From Alteriqipengyuania flavescens (GTDB lineage Bacteria > Pseudomonadota > Alphaproteobacteria > Sphingomonadales > Sphingomonadaceae), in NCBI RefSeq assembly GCF_030406725.1, contig NZ_CP129107.1:744001-808000 (forward strand): DNA of 64,000 bases, read 5' to 3'. The notes beneath the pieces were generated by a model. The model did no database searches. It saw only the letters and a program-made list of their open reading frames with translations, and was not told where the DNA came from. A program made the translations under genes and the position numbers. Each line of letters starts with the position of its first letter. The stretch's first letter is position 1. Of the stretch, positions 52,714 to 59,935 are shown piece after piece.

Positions 52714-53964
52714 ATGAGCGAAGGCGTTTCGCAGGCCGACCAGCCGCAGGAGCTGGAGGGCGGGGAGCAGGACCTGTTCTCCAAGTTCGACCCGATCATC
52801 GCACAGCGCAGGGCCCTGCTCGATTCCGGGCTGGAAGATCCCTTCTCACTCGTGATGGAAAAGGTGCTCAGCCCCACCCGGGCGATCTGCAACGGCCGCG
52901 ACACGATCCTGCTCGGCACCTATAATTACATGGGCATGACCTTCGATCCGCAAGTGATCGAGGCGGGCGAACAGGCCCTGCGCGATTTCGGAAGCGGCAC
53001 CACCGGCAGCCGGGTCCTCAACGGCACGTACCAGGGCCACAAGGAATGCGAGGACGCGCTGCGCGAATTCTACGGCATGGACCATGCCATGGTCTTCTCG
53101 ACCGGGTACCAGGCCAATCTCGGCATCATCTCCACCATCGCCGGCAAGGGCGATTACATCGTCCTCGACATCGACAGCCATGCCTCGATTTACGACGGCT
53201 GCAAGCTGGGCGATGCGGAGATCGTGCCGTTCAAGCACAACGACATCGAAGCGCTGGAAAAGCGCCTGAAGCGCATTCCCGAAGGCGCCGGCAAGCTGGT
53301 GATCCTGGAGGGCGTCTATTCGATGCTGGGCGACGTCGCCCCGCTGAAGGACATGGTCCGCATCGCCAAGGAAAACGGCGCGATGGTGCTGGTGGACGAG
53401 GCGCATTCGATGGGCTTCATCGGCGAAAACGGCCGCGGCGTCTGCGAAGAGCAGGGCGTGTTGGACGATTGCGACTTCATCATCGGCACGTTTTCGAAAA
53501 GCGTCGGCACGGTGGGCGGCTTCTGCGTGTCCAACCACCCGAAGTTCGAAATCATGCGGCTGGTCTGCCGCCCCTATGTCTTCACCGCCAGCCTGCCGCC
53601 CGCGGTGGTCGCCACTGCCGCCACCAGCATCCGCAAGCTGATGCATGGCAGCAACAAGCGTGCGCATCTGTGGGATAATTCGCGCAGCCTGCACGCCGGA
53701 CTGAAGGAACTCGGCTTTCAACTTGGCACCGAAGAACCGCAAAGCGCGATCATCGCGGTAATCATGCCCGACCTGCAGCAGGGCGCGATGATGTGGGAGG
53801 CGCTGCTGAAGGAAGGCCTCTACGTCAATCTCGCCCGCCCGCCCGCAACGCCCGCGAACATGACCCTGCTACGCTGTTCGCTGTGCGCCGAACATTCCGA
53901 AGAGGAAGTCACGACGATCCTCGGCATGTTCGAACGCGCCGGCAAGGCGGTGGGGATCCTTTAG
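52714..53964 (+). CDS. spt: serine palmitoyltransferase
   Basis: Soluble homodimeric PLP enzyme condensing serine with a C16 acyl group to 3-ketosphinganine, the first step of the sphingolipids that replace or accompany LPS in this order. The 416-residue protein belongs to the alpha-oxoamine synthases: YNYMGMTFDP, TTGSRVLNGTYQGH, DSHASIYDGC (His155), VDEAHSMG (Asp228, His231) and the PLP lysine Lys262 in GTFSKSVGTVGGF. It is directly downstream of its ACP. Confidence 0.96.
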   Translation: MSEGVSQADQPQELEGGEQDLFSKFDPIIAQRRALLDSGLEDPFSLVMEKVLSPTRAICNGRDTILLGTYNYMGMTFDPQVIEAGEQALRDFGSGTTGSRVLNGTYQGHKECEDALREFYGMDHAMVFSTGYQANLGIISTIAGKGDYIVLDIDSHASIYDGCKLGDAEIVPFKHNDIEALEKRLKRIPEGAGKLVILEGVYSMLGDVAPLKDMVRIAKENGAMVLVDEAHSMGFIGENGRGVCEEQGVLDDCDFIIGTFSKSVGTVGGFCVSNHPKFEIMRLVCRPYVFTASLPPAVVATAATSIRKLMHGSNKRAHLWDNSRSLHAGLKELGFQLGTEEPQSAIIAVIMPDLQQGAMMWEALLKEGLYVNLARPPATPANMTLLRCSLCAEHSEEEVTTILGMFERAGKAVGIL

Positions 53965-53974
53965 GCCCGGTGCG

Positions 53975-55639
53975 ATGAGGGCGGTCCTCGCCTGGCTGGG
54001 GCGGACCGGCTTCCTTTACCTGTTGCTGTTCGCCGGCATCGCATTCTTCGTGTTCGCGTGGCCCGCCGTGCGCGGGGGGCTGTCGGGCGAGAGCCTGCGT
54101 CAGGACGCGATGAGCGTGGAGGCGGTGCGCGAACAGCTGGCCGAAGACCGGCAAGCGGCGCAGGCCGGGCTGGAAGCGCGGGTTGCCGAGGCCGGCACTC
54201 TCGGCAGCAAAAGCCTGGCCGAGCGGCGCGGCGCCCTGGTGCAGGAGCGCGCCGCCATCGACGGCGAACTTGCCGAAGGTGGCGGCTGGCTCGATTCCAT
54301 TCGCCCCTCGCGCATCCTCGCGCGCAAGCGTCTCCAATTGCGCCGTGCGGCGGTGGAAGCTGAGCTTGCCGCTATCGACCTGGCGCGCGAAAAGGACGCG
54401 CGGCAAGTAGCGGTCGCGCGGGCGACAGCCGAACTGCAGGAATACCGCCGCATCCCGACCGAACGGGCGATCGCGATCTCGCGCCGGCTGTGCCGCGACG
54501 CGACCGCCGAGCTGGAAGCCTTCGACGAGCGGGAGGCGCTGGACCGCGCCGCGCGGCAGATCTTCCTGCTCCAGCGGGCGCGTCTCGAAAGCGAGCGCAG
54601 GCGTACATGCGATTTGGCGGAGAGTCGGGCCACGACCCGCGACCGCGGGCTGGCGGCGCGCGATGCGGTGTTCGAGGCGCGGGCCCGGCTGGCGGAGGCG
54701 CAGGACATCGTCGCTTCGCCGCTGCCCGATCCCGCCGCCGGAGTCTCCGACACGACCCTTCGCGACATCGCCTTGCGCGCCTTGCTGGCGCTGCTTGCCG
54801 TGCTGCTCATCCCGTTCGCGATCAGGGTGCTGTTCTACTATGTGTTCGCCCCCATCGTTGCGCGCGGGGCGCCGATCCGGCTTGCCTTGCCGAGTGGGCT
54901 TGGCATCGTGCCGCAGGCCGAGGGCGGATCGCGGCCGACGCTGTCGGTCACGCTTGCGGAGGGCGAGGAATTACTGGTCCGCCAAAGCTATCTGCAATCG
55001 AGCCCTGCCGGTGCGGACATGCGCACGCAGTGGCTGCTCAGCTGGGGCAGCATCCTCACCAGCCTTGCGAGCGGCATGGCCTTCCTCACCCGGGCACGCG
55101 GGGCGGGCGGCACCTATGGCATCTCCGCGCGCGACGATCCCTTTGCGGAGATCGCCCGAATCGACCTGCCCCGCGGCTCCGCGCTTGTCATGCAGCCGCG
55201 CGCGCTGGCGGCCATCGTCCAGCCGGAAGGGCAGCCGATGCCGATCCGCAGCCGGTGGCGGCTGTTCAGCCTGCACGCCTGGCTGACCTTCCAGCTGCGC
55301 TACCTCGTCTTCCACGGGCCGGGCGCGCTGATCGTGAAAGGCGGGCGCGGGGTGCGGATCGAGCCTGCGACCGGCGGGCGCCGCTTCGGCCAGGACCAGC
55401 TGGTCGGCTTCTCCGCCCACACCGCCTACACCGTCACCCGCAGCGAGACCTTCCTCCCCTATTTCTTCGGGCGGGAGCCGCTGTTCCGCGACCGGGTGGC
55501 AGATGTCGACGCTGATTCGTTCAGGGCCGAGCCCGGCATTCTGGTGATCGAGGAAGCGCCGATGGCCGGCCGCCGCAAGGGCGTGCGCGCCGGGCTGGAA
55601 GGCGCCTTCGACGCGGCGCTGAAGGCCTTCGGGATTTAG
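53975..55639 (+). CDS. membrane coiled-coil protein, unknown, possibly AIM24-like C-terminus
   Basis: A 554-residue protein with one N-terminal helix (11-30), a long Ala/Arg/Glu-rich coiled coil (about 45-245), a second helix (266-291) and a folded C-terminal part. That part (about 300-554) is rich in beta-like segments: IARIDLPRGSALVMQPRAL, RYLVFHGPGALIVKGG, DQLVGFSAHTAYTVTRSETFL. Its texture resembles AIM24/TRAP-like barrels, but I cannot confirm the family. It begins ten bases after spt and may be co-transcribed, which invites a role in sphingolipid handling; that is inference. Confidence 0.7.
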   Translation: MRAVLAWLGRTGFLYLLLFAGIAFFVFAWPAVRGGLSGESLRQDAMSVEAVREQLAEDRQAAQAGLEARVAEAGTLGSKSLAERRGALVQERAAIDGELAEGGGWLDSIRPSRILARKRLQLRRAAVEAELAAIDLAREKDARQVAVARATAELQEYRRIPTERAIAISRRLCRDATAELEAFDEREALDRAARQIFLLQRARLESERRRTCDLAESRATTRDRGLAARDAVFEARARLAEAQDIVASPLPDPAAGVSDTTLRDIALRALLALLAVLLIPFAIRVLFYYVFAPIVARGAPIRLALPSGLGIVPQAEGGSRPTLSVTLAEGEELLVRQSYLQSSPAGADMRTQWLLSWGSILTSLASGMAFLTRARGAGGTYGISARDDPFAEIARIDLPRGSALVMQPRALAAIVQPEGQPMPIRSRWRLFSLHAWLTFQLRYLVFHGPGALIVKGGRGVRIEPATGGRRFGQDQLVGFSAHTAYTVTRSETFLPYFFGREPLFRDRVADVDADSFRAEPGILVIEEAPMAGRRKGVRAGLEGAFDAALKAFGI

Positions 55640-55691
55640 CGCGCGGAACCGCAAGGGCGCGTCGCCCGTCTCGTCCCCGAAGGAGAAAACG

Positions 55692-56123
55692 ATGACAATC
55701 AAGAAACACGGCAGCGCAACCTACGAAGGCCTCGGCAAAAGCGGCAAAGGCCACGTGTCAACGGAATCGGGCGCGCTGTCCGCCCAGCCCTATGGCTTCA
55801 ACACCCGCTTCGAAGACGGCAACGGCACCAACCCGGAAGAGCTGATCGCTGCGGCCCATGCCAGCTGCTTCACGATGGCGCTGGCGTTCCAGCTGGCCGA
55901 CACGGGACACGAAGACGGCACGCTGACCACCGACGCACAAGTCAGCCTGGAAAAGGACGGGGACGGCTTCACCGTGACGAAGTCCGCGCTCAGCCTGAAA
56001 GGCAAGGTGCCCGGGCTGGACGAGGCGAAATTCATGGAGCTGGCGGAGAAGGCAAAGGCCAATTGCCCCATCTCCAAGCTGCTGAACGCCGAGATCACGC
56101 TCGACGCGAAATTCGAAGGCTAA
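55692..56123 (+). CDS. osmC: OsmC family peroxiredoxin
   Basis: Thiol peroxidase active on organic hydroperoxides. The 143-residue protein has the paired catalytic cysteines Cys59 in AAAHASCFTMALA and Cys125 in KANCPISKLLNAEITLDA, and the N-terminal SGALSAQPYGFNTRFEDG typical of OsmC proper (not Ohr). It starts behind GAAGGAG. It overlaps the convergent HTH regulator gene by four bases. Confidence 0.95.
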   Translation: MTIKKHGSATYEGLGKSGKGHVSTESGALSAQPYGFNTRFEDGNGTNPEELIAAAHASCFTMALAFQLADTGHEDGTLTTDAQVSLEKDGDGFTVTKSALSLKGKVPGLDEAKFMELAEKAKANCPISKLLNAEITLDAKFEG

Positions 56124-56332
56124 TCGGTGCCGGTCAGCCGGAAAAGCGTTTCGACCGGCTGACCTAGTGCCGCGGAAAATTTCAGGGCGACCACGACCGA
56201 CGGATTGAAGACTCCGTTCTCCACGGTGTTCACGGTCTTGCGGCTTACCCCCATCGCTTCGGCCAGCTGAGCTTGCGTCCACCCACGTGCTTCGCGGTAG
56301 CAGCGAACTTCGTTTTCCAGATCAGGCGGCAT
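56120..56332 (-). CDS. small XRE-type HTH regulator
   Basis: A 70-residue Cro/CI-like protein that is almost all helix-turn-helix: EVRCYREARGWTQAQLAEAMGVSRKTVNTVENGVFNPSVVVALKFSAALGQPVETLF. This is the stand-alone regulator type often found with a small membrane protein. Its ATG overlaps the stop region of the 41-residue membrane protein upstream, and a complex inverted repeat lies ahead of both genes, so the pair is probably autoregulated. Confidence 0.92.
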   Translation of the reverse strand: MPPDLENEVRCYREARGWTQAQLAEAMGVSRKTVNTVENGVFNPSVVVALKFSAALGQPVETLFRLTGTD

Positions 56333-56447
56333 CGCTGGCGAGCTCCGCCATGCCGTAGGCCAGGAAAGCGCCGCCCAGCCCCAGAAACGGCGCCATCACG
56401 GCGCGGGTGCGGGAATAGTATTCCGCTGTTTCGAAATCATCGGACAC
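56322..56447 (-). CDS. 41-residue single-pass membrane microprotein
   Basis: A GTG-initiated frame (GTG at 56445-56447) eight bases after a strong TGGAGG, encoding a protein that opens with a polar segment (SDDFETAEYYSRTR) and contains one hydrophobic helix (VMAPFLGLGGAFLAYGMAEL). It ends by overlapping the start of the HTH regulator gene by 11 bases. The strong RBS, coupling and helix support a real gene despite its size. It may control or be controlled with the HTH regulator; no known family. Confidence 0.75.
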   Translation of the reverse strand: MSDDFETAEYYSRTRAVMAPFLGLGGAFLAYGMAELASDAA

Positions 56448-56463
56448 GTTTGCAACCTCCAAG

Positions 56464-56519
56464 TTTGTAACTCATGGGTTACATGTAACCTCAGGGTTAC
56501 AAAGGTGTCAAGTTACAAA
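56464..56519. promoter_or_regulatory. 40-bp composite dyad plus extra half-site, operator of the HTH module
   Basis: Four half-sites lie symmetrically around position 56483.5: TTTGTAAC, then GGTTACA touching TGTAACC (a perfect 14-bp palindrome), then GTTACAAA, with five-base spacers on both sides. A fifth half-site GTTACAAA follows at 56512-56519. It lies directly upstream of the microprotein/HTH operon and next to the 3' end of the VTT gene, so cooperative autorepression is the likely use. Confidence 0.75.
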
Positions 56520-56522
56520 AGG

Positions 56523-57188
56523 TCAAGCGGACATGCCGGCCGTCGAACCCGAGACTTCGGCGGGCGCGGCGGCGCATGGATCATCCTCGCCGCCGCCACC
56601 CAGCTGGGTGATGGCCAGCACCCCGCCGACCACCAGCACGACGAAGGCGGTGGTGACGAGGCCGAGATACTTCTCGATGAACGCCTTGATCGGGCGGCCG
56701 AACACGCGGAACAGGATACCCACCGTCAGGAAGATCAGCGCGCGCCCGGCGATGCTGGCGAGGATGAACGGCACCAGCGCCATGCCGAGGAAGCCGGCGG
56801 TAATCGTCAGCAGCTTGAACGGAACGGGCGTCGCGGCCGCGATGATTACCGCGATGACGCCGTACTGGTCGAACGTGCATTGCGCCGCCGGCAGGCTGTC
56901 GATCAGCCCGATCGCGGTCAGCAGCGGAACGCCCAACGTATCGAAGAGCAGGTAGCCGATCGCATAGCCGAACAAGCCGCCGATCACGCTGGCAGCGGTG
57001 GCGATCAAGCCGAATCGGATCGCCTTTTTCGGCTCTGCCAGGCACATCAGCCCCAGCAGCGGATGCGGCGGGACGGGGAAGAAGCTCGCCTCGATGAAGC
57101 AGAAGAAGGCCAGCCACCATTCCGCATGGGGGTGCGAGGCCTTTTCCATCACCCAGTCGTACAAGGCGCGCAGCCAGCGGCTGATCAT
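56523..57188 (-). CDS. YqaA-type VTT/DedA-related membrane protein
   Basis: A 221-residue protein of the YqaA/SNARE-associated (VTT) group: EWWLAFFCFIEASFFPVPPHPLLGLMCLAEPKKAIRFGLIATAASVIGGLFGYAIGYLL, with the paired proline-containing re-entrant loops, then AAATPVPFKLLTITAGFLGM. VTT/DedA relatives act in undecaprenyl-phosphate or phospholipid flipping; the role of this branch is unproven. The C-terminal tail is cysteine-containing and acidic. It is divergent from the GTA cluster. Confidence 0.9.
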   Translation of the reverse strand: MISRWLRALYDWVMEKASHPHAEWWLAFFCFIEASFFPVPPHPLLGLMCLAEPKKAIRFGLIATAASVIGGLFGYAIGYLLFDTLGVPLLTAIGLIDSLPAAQCTFDQYGVIAVIIAAATPVPFKLLTITAGFLGMALVPFILASIAGRALIFLTVGILFRVFGRPIKAFIEKYLGLVTTAFVVLVVGGVLAITQLGGGGEDDPCAAAPAEVSGSTAGMSA

Positions 57189-57301
57189 GTGCAGCGATCC
57201 CGTGTTCCCGCCCGCCGGCGCGGCGGGAGCGTCTGCTGCGGATTAGGCGAGGCAGCGCGCGTTGGCAATCGCGAGCGTATAACCTATTTGGCACTTTTTT
57301 A

Positions 57302-57330
57302 TTGACATCGTCACGCTCTTTGGTTAGAGA
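57302..57330 (+). promoter_or_regulatory. sigma70-type promoter ahead of GTA cluster
   Basis: A perfect TTGACA at 57302-57307 is followed after 17 bases by TAGAGA at 57325-57330, a moderate -10. An AT-rich tract (TATTTGG-CACTTTTTTAT) lies just upstream. Predicted transcription starts near 57337, about 105 bases before the first cluster gene. Spacing and the -35 are convincing; activity is inferred. Confidence 0.6.
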
Positions 57331-57357
57331 TACGGAACATCGCGATAGTGTGATTCG

Positions 57358-57405
57358 AGACCGAAAGGGTCTGGGCGGCGCTCCGGCAGGGGCAGCCGCC
57401 TTTTT
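57358..57405 (+). terminator. leader with two hairpins ending in a strong terminator before the GTA genes
   Basis: A small hairpin AGACC-GAAAG-GGTCT (57358-57372) is followed by a long stem: GGCGGC with GCCGCC, extended by GCTCC with GGGGC (one bulged A, loop GGCA; 57374-57400), then TTTTTC. It lies between the promoter and the first gene at 57441, so transcripts should end here unless read-through or anti-termination occurs. Confidence 0.75.
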
Positions 57406-57440
57406 CGTGTCCGCTGTCGCCAGGCGGGAGGAAACACACC

Positions 57441-58082
57441 ATGGCGCGCACGAAAACTGTCCAGCCGGCTTGGGAAGACTCATTTATAGACGCGCTTGCT
57501 CGCTCCGGAATTGTCGCCCGGGCGGCCCGCGAAGCGGGCGTTTCCGAGACGACGCCTTACAAGCGGCGCGAAACTTGTCCCGGCTTCGCACAACGCTGGG
57601 ACGAGGCGAAAGCCGAAGCAACCGCCGCGCGAGCTTGTGGCGGAACACAAGGCCAGGTGGGCAAGCCAACGCTGCGCAAGTGGCGGCAGGCCTTTCTGGT
57701 CGCCCTCGCGGAAACCTCCAATGTTTCGGCAGCCGCCCGGCACGTGAATGTGCTGGCGAGCGAGGCCTATGCGGCGCGCCGCACCGACCGCGCCTTTGCC
57801 GCTGCGTGGCAGGCCGCCCTCTACGAAGGGTACCTGAACCTCGAAATGGAGGTGCTCGGCCATCTGCGCGATCCCGATCCGGACCGGAAGATGGACGTCG
57901 CCAACGCCCTGCGCCTTCTGTGTGCGCATCGAGAAACGGCGGCGCGCGAAGGGGCGAAGCGCAGTCATGTCACCGCGGCAGACGTGCGCACCTCGATCGA
58001 CCGCAAGGTGGAGGCTCTGCGCAAGCAGGTGGCTGCCCGTCAGCGCGCCGAGCGCGGCAACGGGGACGGCGCAAAGCAATGA
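57441..58082 (+). CDS. GTA-type terminase small subunit with two HTH-like repeats
   Basis: First gene of the GTA-like cluster, in the position of RcGTA gene 1. The 213-residue protein contains two similar segments: SFIDALARSGIVARAAREAGVSETTPYKRR (about 14-43) and AFLVALAETSNVSAAARHVNVLASEAYAARR (about 84-113), each followed by an F-A-x-x-W helix (FAQRWDEA, FAAAWQAA). Both look like the DNA-recognition HTH of small terminases. The charged C-terminus would contact TerL. Its stop overlaps the terL start (ATGA). Confidence 0.8.
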   Translation: MARTKTVQPAWEDSFIDALARSGIVARAAREAGVSETTPYKRRETCPGFAQRWDEAKAEATAARACGGTQGQVGKPTLRKWRQAFLVALAETSNVSAAARHVNVLASEAYAARRTDRAFAAAWQAALYEGYLNLEMEVLGHLRDPDPDRKMDVANALRLLCAHRETAAREGAKRSHVTAADVRTSIDRKVEALRKQVAARQRAERGNGDGAKQ

Positions 58083-59395
58083 GTCGCTCGAAAATCTATG
58101 CCGCAGCGTTGCCGAACGAACTGGACCGCTTCGTGAAGAGCCTGTCGCAGCCGGACAGGGATGAATTCGACTGGCACTTCGGCCACAGTGCGCATGACGG
58201 GCAGCTCCCGCCCGATGGCGACTGGCGCATATGGCTGATCATGGCCGGTCGCGGTTTCGGCAAGACGAGGGCGGGTGCCGAGTGGGTCAGGAGCGTTGCC
58301 GAGGCCGACGAGCACGCCCGCATCGCGCTGGTCGGCGCATCGCTGGGCGAAGTGCGTGCGGTGATGGTGGAAGGCGAAAGCGGCCTCATGTCGGTCGGCC
58401 CGCCGGAGAGGCGTCCGGTTTTCGAACCTTCGCTGCGGCGCCTGCGCTGGCCACACGGGCCCGAAGCGGTGCTGTATTCAGCAGCAGAGCCCGAAAGCCT
58501 GCGCGGGCCGCAGCACAGCCATGCATGGTGCGACGAACTGGCCAAATGGCCTTCCACGCACGGCCGGGCCGAGGCGGCGTGGAGCAATTTGCAGCTGGGA
58601 TTGCGGCTGGGACAACGCCAGCAGGTGATCGTCACCACGACCCCGCGCAGTGTCCCGCTCCTGCGCAAGCTGCTCGCCAGCGAGGGGATCGCAATCACCC
58701 GCGGCCGGACGGAGGACAACGCCCGCAACCTGCCCGCTGCCTTCATCGATGCCATGCGCGGCGAGCTCGGCAACAGCGCGCTCGGCCGGCAGGAACTGGA
58801 CGGCGAGCTACTGGAAGATATCGAAGGCGCGCTGTGGAGCCGCAGCCTGCTTGAACGGTGCCGGGCGGACCGGCTGCCCGAAGGCAGGCTGACCCGCGTG
58901 GTGGTGGGCGTGGACCCGCCCGCCTCGGCCCGGGGCGATGCGTGCGGCATCGTGGTGGCCGCGCGCGAGGACGATGGCGGCGCGGTGGTGCTGGCCGATT
59001 GTTCGCTCGAAAAGCCCACCCCCGAGCGCTGGGCCCGCGCGGTGGCGGAAACGGCCCGGGCGTGGAGCGCGGACCGGGTGGTCGCGGAAGCGAACCAGGG
59101 CGGCGCGATGGTCGCCAGCGTGCTGCGAGCAGCGGATGTCTCGCTGCCGGTGAAGCTGGTCCATGCGAGCCGCGGCAAGGCAGCCCGGGCGGAGCCGGTC
59201 GCCGCGCTCTACGAAGCGGGCCGCGTGCGCCACGCCGGCACGTTCGCGCAGCTGGAAGACGAGATGTGCGGCCTGATGGCAGGCGGCGGGTACGAAGGAT
59301 CAGGCAGATCGCCCGACCGCGCCGACGCGCTGGTCTGGGCGCTCACGGAACTGATGCTGGGCAAAGCCGGGAGGCCGCGGGTGCGGGGGTTCTGA
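58079..59395 (+). CDS. terminase large subunit (GTA/phage DNA packaging motor)
   Basis: The 438-residue TerL pumps and cuts DNA during head filling. The ATPase part shows Walker A MAGRGFGKTRAGAEWV, Walker B-like AWCDELAKW and coupling motif IVTTTPR. The nuclease part opens with VVVGVDPPASARGDACGIV (first metal-binding Asp), continues with VVAEANQGGAMV and ends with SPDRADALVWALTEL (last Asp). This is the typical GTA/HK97-like type. ATGA overlap with the small subunit gene. Confidence 0.95.
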   Translation: MSRSKIYAAALPNELDRFVKSLSQPDRDEFDWHFGHSAHDGQLPPDGDWRIWLIMAGRGFGKTRAGAEWVRSVAEADEHARIALVGASLGEVRAVMVEGESGLMSVGPPERRPVFEPSLRRLRWPHGPEAVLYSAAEPESLRGPQHSHAWCDELAKWPSTHGRAEAAWSNLQLGLRLGQRQQVIVTTTPRSVPLLRKLLASEGIAITRGRTEDNARNLPAAFIDAMRGELGNSALGRQELDGELLEDIEGALWSRSLLERCRADRLPEGRLTRVVVGVDPPASARGDACGIVVAAREDDGGAVVLADCSLEKPTPERWARAVAETARAWSADRVVAEANQGGAMVASVLRAADVSLPVKLVHASRGKAARAEPVAALYEAGRVRHAGTFAQLEDEMCGLMAGGGYEGSGRSPDRADALVWALTELMLGKAGRPRVRGF

Positions 59396-59408
59396 GTTTT
59401 CGTCGTCA

Positions 59409-59427
59409 GCCCGGACTTGTTCCGGGC
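59409..59427. repeat. REP-like palindrome a (inverted partner of 59468-59490)
   Basis: GCCCGGACTTGTTCCGGGC: CCCGGA/TCCGGG arms around CTTGT, 13 bases past the terL stop. It is oriented opposite to the next copy, making a REPIN-like inverted doublet with a 40-base spacer. Confidence 0.75.
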
Positions 59428-59467
59428 CAGTGCTTCCTTCACGCGCGCCAAAGGCAGAACAGCACCG

Positions 59468-59490
59468 CCCCGGAACAAGTCCGGGGTGAC
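59468..59490. repeat. REP-like palindrome b
   Basis: CCCCGGAACAAGTCCGGGG followed by TGAC. Same family as 59840-59862 and the array at 61438. It lies 30 bases before the GIY-YIG gene start. Confidence 0.8.
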
Positions 59491-59520
59491 ATCGAGTGGC
59501 GCTGCATTCACTGTCAACCG

Positions 59521-59826
59521 ATGCTAACTTTCGAGCCGGTCGTCTATATCCTCGCAAGCCACTATCGCGGGCGACTCTACACCGGCGTGACCTCCGACCT
59601 GATGGCGAGGATCCACCAGCATCGGAAAGGCACATTCGGGGGCTATACCGAACGAAGGGACATCAAGCGGCTTGCCTGGTTCGAGCCGCATGCGGACATC
59701 GAAGTCGCGATCGCGCGAGAGAAAACAATCAAGCGCTGGCCGCGGCAATGGAAATTCAACGTCATCGAGAAAGCCAATCCCGATTGGCGCGATCTGGCTG
59801 AGGGACTGGGTTTTCCGGCTCTCTGA
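59521..59826 (+). CDS. GIY-YIG nuclease family protein, flanked by REP-like palindromes
   Basis: A 101-residue GIY-YIG domain protein of the UvrC-like mini type: VVYILASHYRGRLYTGVTSDLMARIHQHRKG carries the two-part motif and the arginine, and IAREKTIKRWPRQWKFNVIEKANPDWRDLAEGL the metal-binding glutamate. It is not a GTA gene: it lies between terL and portal, bounded on both sides by members of one palindrome family and without a clear RBS. Such stand-alone genes occur in several copies in alphaproteobacterial genomes; nuclease targets are unknown. Confidence 0.88.
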   Translation: MLTFEPVVYILASHYRGRLYTGVTSDLMARIHQHRKGTFGGYTERRDIKRLAWFEPHADIEVAIAREKTIKRWPRQWKFNVIEKANPDWRDLAEGLGFPAL

Positions 59827-59839
59827 CGAAGAAGCACTA

Positions 59840-59862
59840 CCCCGGAACATGTCCGGGGTGAC
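59840..59862. repeat. REP-like palindrome c
   Basis: CCCCGGAACATGTCCGGGG followed by TGAC, 13 bases past the GIY-YIG stop. It differs from copy b by one base in the loop region. Confidence 0.8.
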
Positions 59863-59935
59863 CTATACAGGTCTAGCCAACGCAAACAGCCATCTGGCTG
59901 GCTAGCCGCGCCAATTCAAAACCAAAGGAAATCCC

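Noticed and set aside
57302-58078. Extended N-terminus for terminase large subunit reaching back to 57302
   Set aside because: It would overlap the whole small terminase gene in another frame. The ATG at 58079 overlaps the upstream stop and gives the usual TerL length.
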